Shown: in pieces, positions 9,860-18,388 of the stretch | Layout of the letters: the number at the start of each line of letters is the position of its first letter | How positions within the stretch are numbered: position 1 is the stretch's first letter | NCBI GenBank assembly: GCA_937966115.1 | Contig: CALCKX010000083.1 | Coordinates: 1 to 64,000 of the forward strand | Source: an uncultured Chloracidobacterium sp. | Lineage (GTDB): Bacteria > Acidobacteriota > Blastocatellia > Chloracidobacteriales > Chloracidobacteriaceae | Reading direction: 5' to 3' | Length of the DNA stretch: 64,000 nt | Position numbers and translations under genes: made by a program | The notes under the pieces: generated by a model | The model's database searches: none | What the model was told of the DNA's origin: nothing | What the model saw: the letters and a program-made list of their open reading frames with translations, nothing else

Positions 9860-10447
9860 GGCGCACTGCCGGGTGACTTCCGCGCCGAGCGATTCGGAGG
9901 CGATCGCGCAATCGCCGTCGCAGATTTCCGGGAAGTCGCGCGCGATGAGCAGCACCGGGCAGTGGTGCATGACCACGACCCACTCATCCTGCGCGCCGTT
10001 TTCGGTCCGCACGAGATAGCCCATTTCCTCGAAAGCGCGAGCAAACTCCTCGACGCGCTTCTTGAGCGGCTTGCCGCTGAGGCGCGGCTTGATCTTGGTC
10101 GTGATGGTGTCGGCGCGACTGCGCAAGATCGAGGTGACGACCTCGCGTCCGAACCGGCGCTCGATTTGCTGCAGGATTTCGACGCTCGCCACGTCGTAGG
10201 CGTGCGGAAATAGCTCGTCGGCGCGCTCGGTCAGGCGGTAAAGATGCACGGGGCGGCCGCGCTCGCGCCGCTGCACGGTTGACTCGATCAGACCGTCGCG
10301 CTCCAGCGCGTCGAGATAGCGCCGAACGTTGACGCCAGAGGTGGCCAGCTCGGTCGCCAGCTCCTCGACGCTCAGGGGGGCGCGCGTTTTTAGTAGAAAA
10401 ACGATTTTCTCGCGCGTATCTTTTCCGCTTATGGGGTTAACCTTCAT
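9800..10447 (-). CDS. SufR-like DeoR/ArsR-type winged-helix regulator with putative Fe-S-ligating cysteines
   Basis: Winged HTH (REKIVFLLKTRAPLSVEELATELATSGVNVRRYLDALERDGLIE) and C-terminal MHHCPV...FPEICDGDCAI...TRQCALSEGASCCRFVI. Confidence 0.75.
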   Translation of the reverse strand: MKVNPISGKDTREKIVFLLKTRAPLSVEELATELATSGVNVRRYLDALERDGLIESTVQRRERGRPVHLYRLTERADELFPHAYDVASVEILQQIERRFGREVVTSILRSRADTITTKIKPRLSGKPLKKRVEEFARAFEEMGYLVRTENGAQDEWVVVMHHCPVLLIARDFPEICDGDCAIASESLGAEVTRQCALSEGASCCRFVIRQRQGDA

Positions 10448-10547
10448 GGCGGCATTTTGCCACAGCCGCGCCATCTGATAAACCCGCCCAGCCTGGCGAC
10501 GCGGCGCCGCGCCGCGCCCTTGGCAAGCGATACCCGGAGCGACCCTG

Positions 10548-11630
10548 ATGTATCAGACCAGAGGCCTCATCACGAGACAGGCGCACGTTGACATTCCCGC
10601 CGGAACCTACGAGGAGCAGCACGGGCGCGAAGGCTTTTTCGGACCCGTTTCCCATCTTTACCACCGTCATCCCCCGACCGGCTGGACGCGCATCGAAGGC
10701 GAGTGCCGGCCGCAGGCGTTCTACGCCGACCGGGCTGAAACCGCCGATGAGCGGCCGACGACGCTGCTCGAAAACGCGGATGTCAGGCTGGGCGTCGCCC
10801 GGCGGCGCGGGACGCCGCCTTACTTTGAGCGCAACGCCGACGGGGACGAGCTGTGGTTCGCGCATGCGGGCGGCGGGGCGCTCGAAACCGACTATGGGCA
10901 GTTGCGCTTCGGCCGCGGCGACTACTTGGTGATTCCGCGCGGGACGACCTATCGCTTCGCCTGCGCCGAGGAATGCTTTTTCCTGGTCATTCAGAGCGCG
11001 GGCACGCGCCTGCGCCAGCCGGACCGGGGCTTGCTCGGGCAGTATTCGCTCTATGACGCCACGGCGATTCGGACGCCCGAGCTGCTGCCAGTCGCGGCGA
11101 CCGAGGCGGAGTATGAAGTGCGCGTTTGGCGGGAAGGGAAGCTGACCCGCCTTTTCTATCCGTTTCATCCGCTGGATGTCGCCGGCTGGAAAGGCGACCT
11201 TTACCCGTGGGCGCTCAGCATCCAGGACTTCTGCCCGGTCTTGAGTCACCGGGCGCATCTGCCGCCCAGCGTGCACGTCACGCTGGTCGGGGAAGGCTTC
11301 GTGGTGTGCTCGTTCGCGCCGCGTCCGCTGGAAGAGGCGCCCGGCGCCCAGCGCGTGCCGTTTTTTCATCGCAACATCGACTTTGACGAAGCGCTCTTTT
11401 ACCACGCCGGCGACTTCTTCAGCCGCGACAACATCGCCGCCGGGATGCTGACCCTGCATCCGCACGGCGTCCACCATGGGCCGCACCCGAAAGCCATCGA
11501 AAAGAGTTGGGCGCCCGGCAAAACCCATACCGATGAGTACGCCGTGATGCTGGATACGCGCCGTCCGCTCCGCGCCACGGAGGCGGCCCGCGCCGTCGAA
11601 TGGAAGGAGTATCACCTGTCGTGGCGGTAG
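10548..11630 (+). CDS. hmgA: Homogentisate 1,2-dioxygenase (HmgA family)
   Basis: 360 aa; EQHGREGFFGPVSHLYHRHPPTGWTRIEG...DELWFAHAGGGALETDYG...GDYLVIPRGTTYRF...TLHPHGVHHGPHPKAIEKSW. Confidence 0.87.
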   Translation: MYQTRGLITRQAHVDIPAGTYEEQHGREGFFGPVSHLYHRHPPTGWTRIEGECRPQAFYADRAETADERPTTLLENADVRLGVARRRGTPPYFERNADGDELWFAHAGGGALETDYGQLRFGRGDYLVIPRGTTYRFACAEECFFLVIQSAGTRLRQPDRGLLGQYSLYDATAIRTPELLPVAATEAEYEVRVWREGKLTRLFYPFHPLDVAGWKGDLYPWALSIQDFCPVLSHRAHLPPSVHVTLVGEGFVVCSFAPRPLEEAPGAQRVPFFHRNIDFDEALFYHAGDFFSRDNIAAGMLTLHPHGVHHGPHPKAIEKSWAPGKTHTDEYAVMLDTRRPLRATEAARAVEWKEYHLSWR

Positions 11631-11751
11631 CCTAGGCGGACGGCGCGATCACGAGCTTGACACGCAAACGTTACACCCGCCGCCTAGCGTGGGCGGGCCG
11701 CTCCACGCCCAGTCCCATTCGACCAGTCTCATTTGAAAGGAAGACCCCGCT

Positions 11752-12801
11752 GTGAGTTCCTCACCTTCTTCCCCGGCTTCCCCGGCGGATTACGGCATTG
11801 ACGCCATTCGGGAAGCGCTCGAGCGCTTGTATCCCAACGCGGAGCCAATCCATTTCGGCACGATCATGCGTTACAGCCTGGGCGGCCCCGACCCGCTCGA
11901 TGGCATTTCCTTCTACGCGCGCGAGACGCCGATTCCGCACTGGCATTGCATTTCCTTCGGGATGAGCGAGCTGTACGTTAAAACGCCCGGCAGCGCCCCT
12001 GACGTGAGCGGATGGGGCTTTGAGTTCACGTTCCGCCTGGCGTGCGCGCCCGAAGACAAAAGCGCGCCGACCTGGGTGATTCCCTTTCTCAACAACCTGG
12101 CCCGCTATGTCTTCAACTCGGGCAATCCCTTTCGTCCCGGGCATCACATGGACCTGCGCGGCCCGCTCGCGCCCGAATCGCCCGCAACGCTCCTCTCAGC
12201 CATCGCTTTCACGGATGACCCGGAGCTAGACCCAATCGAGACGCCCAACGGGCGCTTGCATTTCTTGCAGGTCGTCGGGCTGACCAAGGACGAGCTGCAA
12301 GGCGTCAAGCGGTGGAACGCGCGCGGCGTCCTGAAGCTCCTGGAGGAAAGCTGCCCGCTGTGGATTACCGACCTGGAGCGCGCCTCCATCACGGAGCGGG
12401 CGGAGGTCGCGGCGCGCATCCGCGACGGCATCACGGCGGAAGGCTCGTCGCTGCAGGGCGAATATGTCGAAATCGCCCGGTGGCGGCTGACCGACCCGCC
12501 GCGCCAGGGCGTGGAGATCGAGCTTGACGCCGATGGGCTGAGCGATTTCGCGGAGTTGTTTCCGGCGCGCCTCAAGTTTGACCGGGAGTTTCTCATCTGG
12601 GGCGCGAAGCAAACCATCGTGTTCCGCCCATCGGCAACGGCTGGCTTTCAGGATGCCGGCAGCGGCGTGCTGGTGCTCGACATCACGCCGGAGCTTGTTG
12701 ACCAGTTGGCGCAGGCGCTCAAGCCGGTTCCGGGAACGCGCCGCTTTGACATTGGCGGCGAGGCGGTCGTGACGGTCATCCCAACCGAAGATGCCGGGTG
12801 A
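11752..12801 (+). CDS. Suppressor of fused (SUFU) domain protein, GTG start
   Basis: DAIREALERLYPNAEPIHFGTIMRYSLGGPDPLDGISFY...PHWHCISFGMSELY...SGWGFEFTFRL matches the SUFU domain pattern. Confidence 0.83.
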   Translation: MSSSPSSPASPADYGIDAIREALERLYPNAEPIHFGTIMRYSLGGPDPLDGISFYARETPIPHWHCISFGMSELYVKTPGSAPDVSGWGFEFTFRLACAPEDKSAPTWVIPFLNNLARYVFNSGNPFRPGHHMDLRGPLAPESPATLLSAIAFTDDPELDPIETPNGRLHFLQVVGLTKDELQGVKRWNARGVLKLLEESCPLWITDLERASITERAEVAARIRDGITAEGSSLQGEYVEIARWRLTDPPRQGVEIELDADGLSDFAELFPARLKFDREFLIWGAKQTIVFRPSATAGFQDAGSGVLVLDITPELVDQLAQALKPVPGTRRFDIGGEAVVTVIPTEDAG

Positions 12802-13609
12802 CGCGCGCCCGATTGGGATTTTCGACTCCGGGGTGGGCGGGCTGACGGTGTATCGCGCGCTGCGCGCCCGCCTGCCGCGGGAGTCGTTTATCTATCTGGG
12901 CGATACGGCGCGCATTCCCTACGGCACGCGCTCGCCGGAGACCGTTCGCCGCTACGCCCGCGAGGACGCCGCTTTTCTGGTCGGCCAGGGCGTCAAGCTG
13001 ATCGTCATCGCTTGCAATACGGCCTCGTCGCTGGCGCTCGAGCTTTTGCAGGACGAATGCCCCGCGCCGGTCATCGGCGTCATCGAGCCGGGCGCGCGGG
13101 CGGCGGTCGCCGCGACGCGCCTTGGAAACATTGGCGTCATTGGCACGGAAGCCACCATTGCCAGCGCCGCCTATCCGCGCGCCATCCTGGCGATCGCGCC
13201 CGACCTGCGGGTGCAGGCTCGGAGTTGCCCGCTGTTTGTCCCGCTGGCGGAGGAAGGCTGGGCGACCCATCCGGTGACAACCGCGGTCGCCGCCGAATAC
13301 CTCGCCCCGCTGCGTCAGGCGGAGGTGGATACGCTCGTCTTGGGTTGCACGCACTATCCGGTTCTGGCGGCTGCCATCCAGCAGGCGATGGGCGAGGGCG
13401 TGACGCTGGTGGATTCAGGCGCCTGCGCCGCCCAGGAGGTCGCCGCCGCGCTCGAGCGGCAAGCCGCTTGCGCGCCGCCCGACGCGCTGCCAATGGTCAC
13501 GCGCTTCTTCGTCACCGACGCCGGCGAGCGCTTCCGCCGCGTCGCCGAGCTGTGCCTTGGCGAGCCGGTGACGCGGCTTGAAACGGCGCAGGTCGAGCCA
13601 TCGCCCTGA
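12791..13609 (+). CDS. murI: Glutamate racemase
   Basis: IGIFDSGVGGLTVYRAL...YLGDTARIPYGTRSPETV...IVIACNTASS...TLVLGCTHYPVL. Confidence 0.96.
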   Translation: MPGDARPIGIFDSGVGGLTVYRALRARLPRESFIYLGDTARIPYGTRSPETVRRYAREDAAFLVGQGVKLIVIACNTASSLALELLQDECPAPVIGVIEPGARAAVAATRLGNIGVIGTEATIASAAYPRAILAIAPDLRVQARSCPLFVPLAEEGWATHPVTTAVAAEYLAPLRQAEVDTLVLGCTHYPVLAAAIQQAMGEGVTLVDSGACAAQEVAAALERQAACAPPDALPMVTRFFVTDAGERFRRVAELCLGEPVTRLETAQVEPSP

Positions 13610-13660
13610 CTCGCGCCGCCCTGAGCGGCCCGGTCGGGCGCGGGCCTTTGACGCGCGCTT

Positions 13661-13705
13661 GCCGCGACGCTTTTCGCCGCAACGCTTTTTGCCGCAACGC
13701 TTTTC
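13661..13705. repeat. Three tandem copies of a 15-bp unit (GCCGCRACGCTTTTY)
   Basis: GCCGCGACGCTTTTC / GCCGCAACGCTTTTT / GCCGCAACGCTTTTC between convergent murI and meaB. Confidence 0.9.
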
Positions 13706-13710
13706 GCGCG

Positions 13711-14682
13711 TTACCGGAGCGCTTTTTGGACGATGTAATCCGCCACCGTGTAGGGATCGAGCTCGCGGCTTTCGATGCGCTCCAGAGCCGCTTCGAGCTG
13801 CCCGTCGCGCAGCTCGCGCTCCCACACCTGCTGCATGATGCGGTCGCGGATGAGTTCCAGCAGTCGCCTTCCCAGGACGCGCCGCCGCCGCTGCGCGCGC
13901 ATCGCAGGATGCCGCTCCGCGAAGTCGAAGTAGCTCGCCACGGCCGCCGCCAGCTCTTCCAGACCGACCGGCGGCGTCGCCGTGGCGATGGTGCGGACAA
14001 TGGGCGGCTGCCAGCCGTCGGGGCGGGCGGCCAGCTCGAGCAGCGCTTCCAGCTCCATTTGCGTCCGCTCGACGCCGTCGCGGTCGGCTTTGTTGATGAC
14101 GAAGACATCGCCGATTTCCATAATGCCGGCCTTGATGGATTGAATGTCGTCGCCCATGCCCGGCACGACCACCACTACCGTCACATCGGCAGTCTTGACG
14201 ATGTCCACTTCATCCTGTCCGACGCCAACGGTCTCGACGATGACGACATCGTAGCCGGCCGCGTCGAGCAGCAGGACGGCTTCGGTCGTCGCGCGCGCCA
14301 GCCCGCCAAGATTGCCGCGCGTCGCCATGCTGCGGATGAACACGTTGGGGTGCGTCGCCAGCTTGGGCATGCGAATCCGATCCCCAAGAATGGCGCCCCC
14401 CGAAAACGGGCTGGACGGGTCCACGGCGACAATTCCGACGCGCTGGCGACGATCGACGTAAACTTGCGCCAGCTTATCCGTCAGCGAGCTTTTGCCAGCG
14501 CCTGGCGCGCCAGTCAGTCCGACGACATTCGCTCTGCCGGTGCGCGGAAAGATCAGCCTAAGGAGCGCGCTGGCTTCCGGGCGGTCGTTTTCAACCAGAG
14601 AAATCCCGCGCGCGACGGCGCGGGGTCGTCCGGCCAGGATGCCTTCGGCCAGGATTGCGGCGGCGGATTCGGCGTTGGACAT
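13711..14682 (-). CDS. meaB: MeaB/ArgK-type GTPase (methylmalonyl-CoA mutase chaperone); ORF may extend to 14742
   Basis: VVGLTGAPGAGKSSLTDKLAQ...VGIVAVDPSSPFSGGAILGDRIRM...VIVETVGVGQDEVDI...NKADRDG. Confidence 0.9.
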   Translation of the reverse strand: MSNAESAAAILAEGILAGRPRAVARGISLVENDRPEASALLRLIFPRTGRANVVGLTGAPGAGKSSLTDKLAQVYVDRRQRVGIVAVDPSSPFSGGAILGDRIRMPKLATHPNVFIRSMATRGNLGGLARATTEAVLLLDAAGYDVVIVETVGVGQDEVDIVKTADVTVVVVVPGMGDDIQSIKAGIMEIGDVFVINKADRDGVERTQMELEALLELAARPDGWQPPIVRTIATATPPVGLEELAAAVASYFDFAERHPAMRAQRRRRVLGRRLLELIRDRIMQQVWERELRDGQLEAALERIESRELDPYTVADYIVQKALR

Positions 14683-14725
14683 GGGGCGAAATCGTGTCGG
14701 GCGTTCCTGCGGGTCGTGGTTGGGA

Positions 14726-16648
14726 TTAGCGATGGTCGTCAAGCTGCGTCAGCTTTGCCGCCGCCTCGCGGCGCGCCGTCGCGTCGGAACTCGTTTCGAG
14801 AACTTTATGGTAACAGGCGCGGGCTTGCGTAACGTTTCCCGCCTTGGCGTGGAGGTCGCCGAGCGCGATCCGCCAGCCGGCTTGATGCGGCGCGCCTTCT
14901 AGCGCCTGCGCGTAGTGCGCGATGGCCTCCGTCGCCCGTCCCTGCCGGCGACGAATGACCGCCATCTGGGCGTGGAGCTGGGCGTCGCCGGGCGCCAGGG
15001 CCAGCGCGGCTTCAAACTGCGCGGCCGCTTCGTCCGGGCAGTCGCTTTCAAACAGCAGCGCGCCATATAGCTCGCGGTATGGCATCCAGTCCGGGTCGCG
15101 CGCGACGGCTTCCGCGGCGGCGGCGAGCGCCGGCCCTTGCTGGCCGAGCGCCCGGCGCGCTTTCGCCTGCCCGGCGCATATCTCAGCCAGCGGCAGAATC
15201 GCATAGGCGCGCTCGAGCGCCGCGCTGGCCTCGCCGGGGCGTCCGGCGTTGAGCAGCTCCGTTCCGTAAGCCTGCCATAGCCAAACGCTCCGCTGGTTGC
15301 CAACCTCCAGCGAGCGCGCCAGCGCGGTTTGGCTGTCGCGGTAAAAGTGAGCTTCCTGCCGCGTCCGCCACGCCGCGCTGCCGATGAGCAGCGCCATCGC
15401 CGCCGTCAGCAACCCGCGCGCCCTTGCCCGGGGCGCGGCCTTCCAGGCAGCGCGAAAGGCGACCGCGACTGCCAGGCAGTAGCCGGCGCTGGGCAAATAC
15501 ATCACGCGCTCGGCCAAGACGAAGCCAAGCGGTTGCAGGAAATGCGAGAACGCCGCTGCGCCCGCCAGCAAAAACGCCAAGCCGACCCAGGCGGGCGACT
15601 GGAAGCGGTAAGCCGTCCACAGCAGCGCCCCGACGCCCGCCAGCCCCGCGCTGGCCATCCACAAGCGCCCTTCCCGCCAGTCGGTGACGATGGGAATGCT
15701 GTCGAAGGAATAATCCACTTGCAGCGGGAATGACCACAGGTGCAGGGCGACATACTTCATCAGCAACACAAGCCCGGTCGCCCAGCGTTCCGCCAGGCTC
15801 GCGTAGGCCAGCGGATTCATGGCGAAGTCGGTCGGGGCGAGCCGCGCGCCGGCGCGCAGGCTCTGGTGGGCGAGCCAAAAGGCGAGCGTGGACAGCCCGC
15901 AGGCGACGCCGACCCGCCATCCCGCCGCGACCCCGGCGCGCCAGCGGCTTGCCCCCTCGCCCTGAACGGTTGACCACAGGATGAGCGTCCAGAGCGGGAA
16001 AAACAGCGCCGCCGATTCCTTGGCCAGCCAGCCTAAGAGCAGGCAAAGCCCAGCGGCGGCGGCCCCCAGCCAGCGTTGCCGCGTCGGCGCAAGCCGCGAC
16101 TCGGACAGCGCCAGGATGAGCGCGCCCAACGCGCCTGCGGCGGCGAGCATTTCCGCTCGACCGACGATCATGGCGACCACCTCGGTATGCAGCGGGTGCG
16201 CGACGAAATACAGCCCCGCCAGCCCGGCGACGACCGCGTCTCGAAGCCAGACGTACGCGCTGAGCAGGACAAGCCAGGCGACGACCACGTGGGCCGCCAC
16301 ATTGACCGCGCGCTGCCATTGCGGACCCTCCCCCAGCAGCCGCGCGACCAGCGCGTAGGAGGCGATGGTCAGCGGGCGATAGTGGAAATTTCGGCTTTCA
16401 GCCGGTGCCGCCAACGTGTCCTGCCAGTAGTGTTTCCCGAAGAGCCGTCCGAGATCGGCCGTCGCCTTCGCGTTGGGGTTGGCCTGCACGATGCCCACAT
16501 CGTCAATCACGTAGCCATGCGCGATGGTCTGACCAAAAACGCCCCACCCGAGCGCGCCGATGAGCAAGCTCCAGAGGAGCATCATCCCGACCGGCGACGC
16601 TTTCCGGGCGACTCCGATGAATGGCGGGCGGTCGTCCAGGTCAGTCAT
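14726..16648 (-). CDS. Polytopic membrane protein with C-terminal TPR repeats (TMTC / DUF1736-like)
   Basis: HGYVIDDVGIVQANPNAK...HYRPLTIASYALVARLLGEGPQWQRAVNVAAHVV...; multiple TMs, then TPR motifs. Confidence 0.78.
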   Translation of the reverse strand: MTDLDDRPPFIGVARKASPVGMMLLWSLLIGALGWGVFGQTIAHGYVIDDVGIVQANPNAKATADLGRLFGKHYWQDTLAAPAESRNFHYRPLTIASYALVARLLGEGPQWQRAVNVAAHVVVAWLVLLSAYVWLRDAVVAGLAGLYFVAHPLHTEVVAMIVGRAEMLAAAGALGALILALSESRLAPTRQRWLGAAAAGLCLLLGWLAKESAALFFPLWTLILWSTVQGEGASRWRAGVAAGWRVGVACGLSTLAFWLAHQSLRAGARLAPTDFAMNPLAYASLAERWATGLVLLMKYVALHLWSFPLQVDYSFDSIPIVTDWREGRLWMASAGLAGVGALLWTAYRFQSPAWVGLAFLLAGAAAFSHFLQPLGFVLAERVMYLPSAGYCLAVAVAFRAAWKAAPRARARGLLTAAMALLIGSAAWRTRQEAHFYRDSQTALARSLEVGNQRSVWLWQAYGTELLNAGRPGEASAALERAYAILPLAEICAGQAKARRALGQQGPALAAAAEAVARDPDWMPYRELYGALLFESDCPDEAAAQFEAALALAPGDAQLHAQMAVIRRRQGRATEAIAHYAQALEGAPHQAGWRIALGDLHAKAGNVTQARACYHKVLETSSDATARREAAAKLTQLDDHR

Positions 16649-17739
16649 GTCAGTCCCGAATAGGTCAGTCCCGAAGGCGGCGGCGCGCCGTCCAGCCGCA
16701 GCGAGGGCGCTGGCTCCAGCGACCAGTCATGACGCTCGCCGCGCGCCAGGCGCGCATAGCCGGCCGCGGCGATCATCGCCGCGTTGTCGGTGGCGTAGAT
16801 CGGGCGCGGGACACGAATCTCGACGCCTTTCCGCTGCGCTAGCTCGGCCAGCGCCTGCCGGAGCGCCGAGTTGCACGCCACGCCGCCGCCGGTCACGACC
16901 AGGCGCGGGCGGCAGGCTTCGATGGCCCGCTCCAGAACGCCGATGAGCGTGCTGACGACGGCGCGCTGAAAGCTAGCCGCCAAGTCGCGGATGTCGTCTG
17001 AAGCCTGGGCGAGCGCCGCCTCCTGGCTCAGGCCTTCCGGCAGCGATGCCACCTCGCGCTCGCGGATGTAGCGCAGCGCCGCCGTTTTCAGACCGCTAAA
17101 CGAGAAGTCGTAGGGCGCATCGGGGATGAGCGGCGGGCGGTACGCCAGCGGCGCCCGGTCGGCGCGCCCGACTTGCGCCAGCCGGTCGAGAATCGGGCCG
17201 CCGGGATAGCCCAGACCAAGGCGGCGGGCGGTTTTGTCGTAGGCCTCTCCGGCGGCGTCGTCGCGGGTGCGCCCAAGCCGCTCGTAGGTCAGCGGCGCTG
17301 GGATGTAGAACAAGTCGGTATGTCCGCCGGACACGATCAGCCCCAACGCCGGATAGTCCCAGTCGCCATATTCAAACGCCGTTGAAAACAAATGCCCCTC
17401 GATGTGGTGCACGCCGAGGAACGGCACGCCCAGCGCGAGCGCGAGCGCCTTGGCGTAGGAAAGCCCGACCAGCAGCGCGCCGGCCAGGCCCGGGCCGTAG
17501 GTCGCGGCGACGGCCTCCACGCCGCGAAAGCCCTCCGGGAGGACGGCGACGGCGCGCTCGGCGACATCCGCGATGGCGTCCAAGTGCTGCCGCGCAGCAA
17601 TTTCTGGAACAACGCCGCCATGCGCGCGATGAACGGCGACTTGGGAGGCGATGACGTTCGACAGCGCCCGCCGCCCGTCCAGCACCGCGGCGGCGGCTGT
17701 TTCGTCGCAAGAGGTTTCAATGCCCAGCACCACGCGCAT
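16645..17739 (-). CDS. tsaD: tRNA N6-adenosine threonylcarbamoyltransferase TsaD
   Basis: MRVVLGIETSCDETAAAAVLDG...YGPGLAGALLVGLSYAKALAL...GVHHIEGHL...LIVSGGHTDLF; ATGA overlap with downstream gene. Confidence 0.96.
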   Translation of the reverse strand: MRVVLGIETSCDETAAAAVLDGRRALSNVIASQVAVHRAHGGVVPEIAARQHLDAIADVAERAVAVLPEGFRGVEAVAATYGPGLAGALLVGLSYAKALALALGVPFLGVHHIEGHLFSTAFEYGDWDYPALGLIVSGGHTDLFYIPAPLTYERLGRTRDDAAGEAYDKTARRLGLGYPGGPILDRLAQVGRADRAPLAYRPPLIPDAPYDFSFSGLKTAALRYIREREVASLPEGLSQEAALAQASDDIRDLAASFQRAVVSTLIGVLERAIEACRPRLVVTGGGVACNSALRQALAELAQRKGVEIRVPRPIYATDNAAMIAAAGYARLARGERHDWSLEPAPSLRLDGAPPPSGLTYSGLT

Positions 17740-17895
17740 GACGGGGACGATACAAGGAATCTTGTCGGCGGTACAGGGCGACGAGCTTCCCGCCGCCATG
17801 CTAGGGTGGCGACGCGCTGCGCGACCGCCGACGCGCACCGCTCGATTTGCATCGGCGCGCAGCGTATGATTTCCCCCTCTGGAGGCTAAACCCCA

Positions 17896-18348
17896 ATGCT
17901 CTACGGATTTGACATGGAGCGCGCGCTCCGAGCCATGCGCGCGGAACTGACCGATCACGGCGTGCAGGAGCTGCGCGCCCCGGAAGAAGTGGACGCGGTG
18001 CTTTCCAAAAAGCGCGGCACGGCGCTGGTCGTCGTCAACTCGGTCTGCGGCTGCGCGGCCGGCGCGGCGCGCCCCGGCGTCGTCGAGGCGCTCAAGACCA
18101 GCGCCGTCTTGCCCGACCACGTGACGACGGTCTTTGCCGGGCAGGACAAGGAAGCGACCGCGCGCGCGCGGGAGTACTTCAAAGGCTTCGCGCCGTCTTC
18201 GCCCTCCGTCTGGCTGCTCAAGGATGGCGATGTGGTTTTCAAGCTGGAGCGTCACCAAATCGAGCATCGCAGCGCGGGAGACATTGCGGCTGACATCCGC
18301 GCCGCGTTCCAGCAACACTGCGCGCGCGGCAGCGCGGCATCCGTATAG
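17896..18348 (+). CDS. Bacilliredoxin, BrxA/BrxB (YphP/YqiW) family
   Basis: 150 aa; VVVNSVCGCAAGAARPGV (CGC motif), PSSPSVWLLKDGDVVFKLERHQIEHRSAGDIAADI. Confidence 0.9.
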   Translation: MLYGFDMERALRAMRAELTDHGVQELRAPEEVDAVLSKKRGTALVVVNSVCGCAAGAARPGVVEALKTSAVLPDHVTTVFAGQDKEATARAREYFKGFAPSSPSVWLLKDGDVVFKLERHQIEHRSAGDIAADIRAAFQQHCARGSAASV

Positions 18349-18388
18349 CCTCTACAAGCTTGCCTATTCCCCCCCCGCCCGCATCCTT

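Noticed and set aside
11632-11687. CTAGGCGG...CCGCCTAG inverted repeat after hmgA
   Set aside because: Eight-bp arms separated by 40 nt with no U-tract; too weak in GC-rich DNA to call a terminator or operator.
16630-16680. GTCAGTCCCGAA repeat at the tsaD C-terminus / TPR gene start
   Set aside because: Two short copies only; likely chance or trivial duplication.
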